Origin: an uncultured Eubacterium sp.
GTDB lineage: Bacteria > Bacillota > Clostridia > Lachnospirales > Lachnospiraceae
Direction of reading: 5' to 3'
Length of the DNA: 26,004 nucleotides
Assembly (NCBI GenBank): GCA_910579145.1
Contig: CAJTTQ010000034.1
Span: forward strand, 1 to 26,004
This document shows positions 23,370-26,004 of this stretch, in pieces. Positions within the stretch are counted from its first letter, which is position 1; each line of letters begins with the position of its first letter. A program made the translations under genes and the position numbers. The notes beneath the pieces were generated by a model. That model ran no database searches, had not been told where the DNA came from, and saw only the letters and a list, made by a program, of their open reading frames with translations.

Positions 23370-25025
23370 TTAAATTTCTGATAGTCCCTTTAGATACTTA
23401 CGGAAGACCGAAATCCTTTTTACTTTTTTTAACTTGATGCCTGCCATTTTGCACAGGCCGCTCAAATAATGGGCTATAATATCGTTGCATACTCGGATTT
23501 CCCTCGGTCGTCCAGAATCAAAGATTCTTTCCAAAATACAATTGATCACCGCGTTTCCCTCCAGTTCATCGGGAGTGATCATGTCTGCTCCAAGCATAAG
23601 GCTGGATTCTGTTTCTGCCAAAAGAAGAAGTCGGACTGCTCCCGGCCGTTCGTATTTGTCATCATGAACTGGCGAAGGAATGCACTCGACATCAATGTCA
23701 ATGCCATAATCCTCCCTGGGGATCTCACGAAGTTTCTGTTCGAAATTTTTGTAATTTACAAAATCCGGTTCCAGATAGATAAAGGTTGTAAATGGAAGCG
23801 GTTTCTCGGTTCCATGCCATTTTCCTGTCTTTTCGTTCCGGGAATAGAGAAACATATTGCCATCTTCGAAATGCACCGTGAGTTTGTTTTTGTTATAATA
23901 CGCAATCGCCTGAAGAAGCTGCGTCAGATAAGTATTCATGCGGTTAACTTCCGCTTGATCCATATTGTATGGAAAATAGCCCGTCTTATGAGAGATAAAA
24001 TACAGCCATTGATTTTTGCCACGGAACTTATATCCCAGTGACTTTACCGTCTGGTACTGTTCTTTTGACAGATCATCCCGGTTTCCCCAGTAACAGGCCA
24101 GATTATTTTGGTTCATGGCAGCATACGTTTGGGAAATATTTAATGATTTTTGATCACAGAGCATCAAAAAATCATTGAGACCTTCCAGGTCTTCATAGAT
24201 GGAGATGCCATAGCATTCGCCCCCTTTTCCGAGAATCACGGCAAAAGCAATGCTGTCTCCCTCCTGGAGTGCGATCAGATCCATAGTCCAAAACTGTTCC
24301 CAGGGTTTTAACTCTTTTAATTTCTGTGCTGTTTCGTACAAAAGTTTCCATTCTTCCAGAGATGCTTCTTTTCTCTCGGGTATAGGATCGCCGCATGAAA
24401 TGGTATATAGTGGTTCTCCTTTGCAGATACTTTCGTAGATTTCCACGCGGGACATCGGAGGACGCTTTGTATCTGTTAAAGCATAATGTGTCAACGTTTT
24501 ATTGATCTGTTTAAGATCGTATTCGTCGTATGGCTGTTCATCCACCCATGTTTTAAACTCTTCATACTCTTTATGATCCGGGTTTTCAAGTACTTGAAGC
24601 ATATGATAATAACTATGTAGTCCGCCGCAATCCTCGTAAGGTGTATTTCCCTTATATTTTAGAACAACCGGGTAATTGCATTCGTACTTTGGTAGGATGT
24701 TCTCGATCTCTACCCGGTGTTCCCAGTAATCACCAAAATCATATAGGTAGGTAAACCAGTCTTCGCTGTCTAAAAAAGGTTCGATCGGTGTTTCCGCGGC
24801 ATCTAGAACTTCCTTATCAAACCAGTCCATGTCTTCCGGATCTTCCTCGACCATAATTCCCAAGTGATAAAATTCAAATTGTGACAAATGACCGCCGCAC
24901 CAACCCATCACTTCATTGAGGATAAAGCTAAGTTGTGAAAATGTCAGTTTGGCCGGTACGATAAACCGCCGCCATATCGGCGGATGTGAGTTTTTGATCA
25001 TGATTTTCAGTTGGTATGCTTTCAA
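23370..25025 (-). CDS. Plasmid pRiA4b ORF-3-family protein with long C-terminal region
   Basis: The N-terminal ~185 residues match the pRiA4b ORF-3-like family (related to the passenger protein of IS1096): LKIMIKNSHPPIWRRF, then LHxI-like spacing with MGWCGGHLSQFEF, and FTYLYDFGDYWEHRVEIE and CGGLHSYYHML. The remaining ~360 residues are not recognised; they look globular and soluble. The function of the family is unknown; it is frequent in accessory regions. I choose a TTG start at 25025 because AGGAGG stands six bases before it and lies inside the longer frame that begins at 25073. The protein then has 551 residues. It has its own promoter and shares the bidirectional terminator. Confidence 0.8.
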   Translation of the reverse strand: MKAYQLKIMIKNSHPPIWRRFIVPAKLTFSQLSFILNEVMGWCGGHLSQFEFYHLGIMVEEDPEDMDWFDKEVLDAAETPIEPFLDSEDWFTYLYDFGDYWEHRVEIENILPKYECNYPVVLKYKGNTPYEDCGGLHSYYHMLQVLENPDHKEYEEFKTWVDEQPYDEYDLKQINKTLTHYALTDTKRPPMSRVEIYESICKGEPLYTISCGDPIPERKEASLEEWKLLYETAQKLKELKPWEQFWTMDLIALQEGDSIAFAVILGKGGECYGISIYEDLEGLNDFLMLCDQKSLNISQTYAAMNQNNLACYWGNRDDLSKEQYQTVKSLGYKFRGKNQWLYFISHKTGYFPYNMDQAEVNRMNTYLTQLLQAIAYYNKNKLTVHFEDGNMFLYSRNEKTGKWHGTEKPLPFTTFIYLEPDFVNYKNFEQKLREIPREDYGIDIDVECIPSPVHDDKYERPGAVRLLLLAETESSLMLGADMITPDELEGNAVINCILERIFDSGRPREIRVCNDIIAHYLSGLCKMAGIKLKKVKRISVFRKYLKGLSEI

Positions 25026-25081
25026 GATGTGCCTCCTAAGTTTTATACGGTAAAAAGGTTGTAATTGATTCAACTATTTCT

Positions 25082-25110
25082 ATGGTACTTCCTTCAAGGT
25101 ATATTGTCAA
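25082..25110 (-). promoter_or_regulatory. Promoter of the pRiA4b-family gene, with palindrome just upstream
   Basis: On the minus strand, -35 TTGACA (25105-25110) and -10 TACCAT (25082-25087) are 17 bases apart. Immediately upstream of the -35 lies an inverted repeat TTACT-GTAT-AGTAA (25116-25129), a possible operator for the neighbouring XRE-type regulator. Confidence 0.65.
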
Positions 25111-25149
25111 GGGGGTTACTGTATAGTAAAAAATGGCTTTTTTGTATTT

Positions 25150-25347
25150 TTACCTACCGATTCCTGTGACACCCCTTTCGACATCTGAAATGAACTGAGT
25201 TGATACATTAAGTTGTTCAGCCAGTTGTTCCTGTGTATATCCGCGTGCTTTTCTTGCCTGCTGACACCGTTTTCCGATTTGAATGTTCAGTTGTTTTTTA
25301 TGCTGATTTCGCACATTTTGCTTGTCTATGTTCTTTTGATCTTTCAT
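25150..25347 (-). CDS. Short XRE-family DNA-binding protein, apparently truncated
   Basis: The protein of 65 residues has a basic N-terminus and most of a helix-turn-helix: IGKRCQQARKARGYTQEQLAEQLNVSTQFISDVERG. Usual members continue after ERGVTGI with the segment SxPTLxKI that forms the last helices; here the frame ends in VTGIGR and stop. The next bases hold the palindrome and promoter of the following gene, not a continuation in any frame I can see. It may be a remnant or a minimal repressor. A GTG at 25359 is in frame, but AAAGGTGG is well placed for the ATG at 25347. Confidence 0.65.
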   Translation of the reverse strand: MKDQKNIDKQNVRNQHKKQLNIQIGKRCQQARKARGYTQEQLAEQLNVSTQFISDVERGVTGIGR

Positions 25348-25383
25348 GATTCGTACCACCTTTAGTATTCTTACAGTTATTTT

Positions 25384-25411
25384 AATATAGAATATTTGAA
25401 TGTGTCTACAA
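25384..25411 (-). promoter_or_regulatory. Possible promoter of the XRE-type gene
   Basis: On the minus strand, -35 TTGTAG (25406-25411) and -10 TATATT (25384-25389) are 16 bases apart, about 35 bases before the start. A small palindrome TACAATGTA (25407-25415) overlaps the -35 and could be an autoregulatory site. Both are weak calls. Confidence 0.35.
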
Positions 25412-25496
25412 TGTACTACTATTAGTTTTGTTGTGTAAAAATAAGTGTATCAGTTTGTTGCGGCAGGAGAAAGAATATGATATCTTTGATAAAAAG

Positions 25497-25622
25497 ATGA
25501 TTATACTTTCGGATCACGGCGGAGGTTTCGTGAAAGTGATATGTTTGCTGAAGCTTGCGGCAATGGAAGAAAATTTTACGTGGATAGAGAGTGATTTTGA
25601 TGAATTCAGAAAAAAGAAATGA
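25497..25622 (+). CDS. Possible small protein, doubtful
   Basis: A frame open from a TTG at 25428 to 25622 contains an ATG at 25497 giving 41 residues beginning MIILSDHGGGFVKVI. The frame overlaps the start of the next gene by 23 bases, which would allow translational coupling. No clear ribosome site stands before this ATG; the AGGAG nearby (25469 region) leads into a seven-codon frame instead. I recognise no family. It could equally be the remnant of a longer gene. Confidence 0.3.
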   Translation: MIILSDHGGGFVKVICLLKLAAMEENFTWIESDFDEFRKKK

Positions 25623-26004
25623 AAACCGTGCACTAATTCAATCAGGTGATAAATGCGATAAATATGATTATTTAATGGCAGTCGCTTGTGGTGCGATCGG
25701 TGGTATGATCGATATTTTTTTAGTTGGGGCTCCACGCGACAGTATCTTAGGAAAATGGACAGACGATCAGGTTGATAATTCTGTAAGAGGATTTGCTAAA
25801 TTATGCGGATGGACTCCTAAGCCCGAAAAAGCAAATAGCGTTGCAAGCGCGATAGGTTTTTTGGAGACAAGATTCAAGGTGAATTATGATCATCGTCATT
25901 CGGGAGATGTGAATTATTTATTCAACATGTCGTCAAAAAATCATCATATGATGTCGCTTGCACATTCCCCTGGTGTTATCGGACTATTTTTTTCTATTCT
26001 AAAC
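25600..26004 (+). CDS. Conserved hypothetical membrane-associated protein, partial (runs off the window)
   Basis: An open frame of 135 codons begins at the ATG at 25600 and is still open at the last base. It begins MNSEKRNENRALIQSGDKCD and has one hydrophobic segment near residues 25-42 (MAVACGAIGGMIDIFLVG), then a mainly soluble part with FLETRFKVNYDHRHSGDV and KNHHMMSLAHSPGVIGLFFS. I recall similar proteins from integrative elements and accessory islands of Clostridia, without an assigned function. The ribosome site is weak (GAGAG). Its C-terminus is missing because of the window edge, not by mutation. Confidence 0.75.
   Translation, partial: MNSEKRNENRALIQSGDKCDKYDYLMAVACGAIGGMIDIFLVGAPRDSILGKWTDDQVDNSVRGFAKLCGWTPKPEKANSVASAIGFLETRFKVNYDHRHSGDVNYLFNMSSKNHHMMSLAHSPGVIGLFFSILN

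Overview
The window reads as chromosomal DNA of a spore-forming, low-to-mid GC Clostridia bacterium, most likely of the Lachnospiraceae. The grounds are AGGAGG-type ribosome sites, frequent GTG/TTG starts, a CotS-like coat kinase and a YtvI-like sporulation permease, a glycogen operon, and a Dlt-like operon with a DltD-like protein type that I associate from memory with Lachnospiraceae. No species can be named from this alone.

Layout. 1-760: tRNA-Lys(UUU) with its terminator, then a minus-strand NifX-type cofactor-binding protein with a Cys/His-rich tail. 761-2554: a plus-strand DUF885 lipoprotein, convergent with the next block. 2558-10391 (minus): a tightly spaced eight-gene run from one good promoter: adenylation enzyme, acyl carrier protein, MBOAT acyltransferase, DltD-like SGNH protein, a small secreted protein, a secreted transglutaminase-like protein, an Asp/Glu racemase-family protein and ThyX. 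The first four make a D-alanylation-like system in the order A-C-B-D, with several departures from textbook Dlt. 10496-15958 (minus): a glycogen-type operon (PEGA lipoprotein, phosphoglucomutase, branching enzyme) with its own promoter and terminator. 15966-18833 (minus): a CotS-like kinase, a YtvI/AI-2E permease gene broken by a 52-bp insertion between 12-bp direct repeats, and an orphan OmpR-type response regulator. 18966-22981 (plus): DAHP synthase, a GH43 glycosidase and MetK. 22989-23309: a promoter, tRNA-Arg(CCU), and a strongly folded intergenic structure. 23370-26004: an accessory-looking stretch with a pRiA4b ORF-3-family protein read from a TTG start, a truncated XRE regulator, a doubtful small ORF, and a conserved hypothetical membrane protein running off the right edge.

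How the genes work together. The Dlt-like enzymes should activate an amino acid, load it on the carrier protein, pass it through the MBOAT protein and attach it to a surface polymer. The Asp/Glu racemase-family gene in the same run could supply a D-amino acid; this is inference. Phosphoglucomutase and branching enzyme belong to glycogen metabolism. The most notable observations are the unusual Dlt-like operon (a Cys in place of the SGNH serine, an altered adenylation pocket, a racemase in the operon), the exactly reversible 52-bp lesion in the sporulation permease, and the multi-hairpin element abutting tRNA-Arg.
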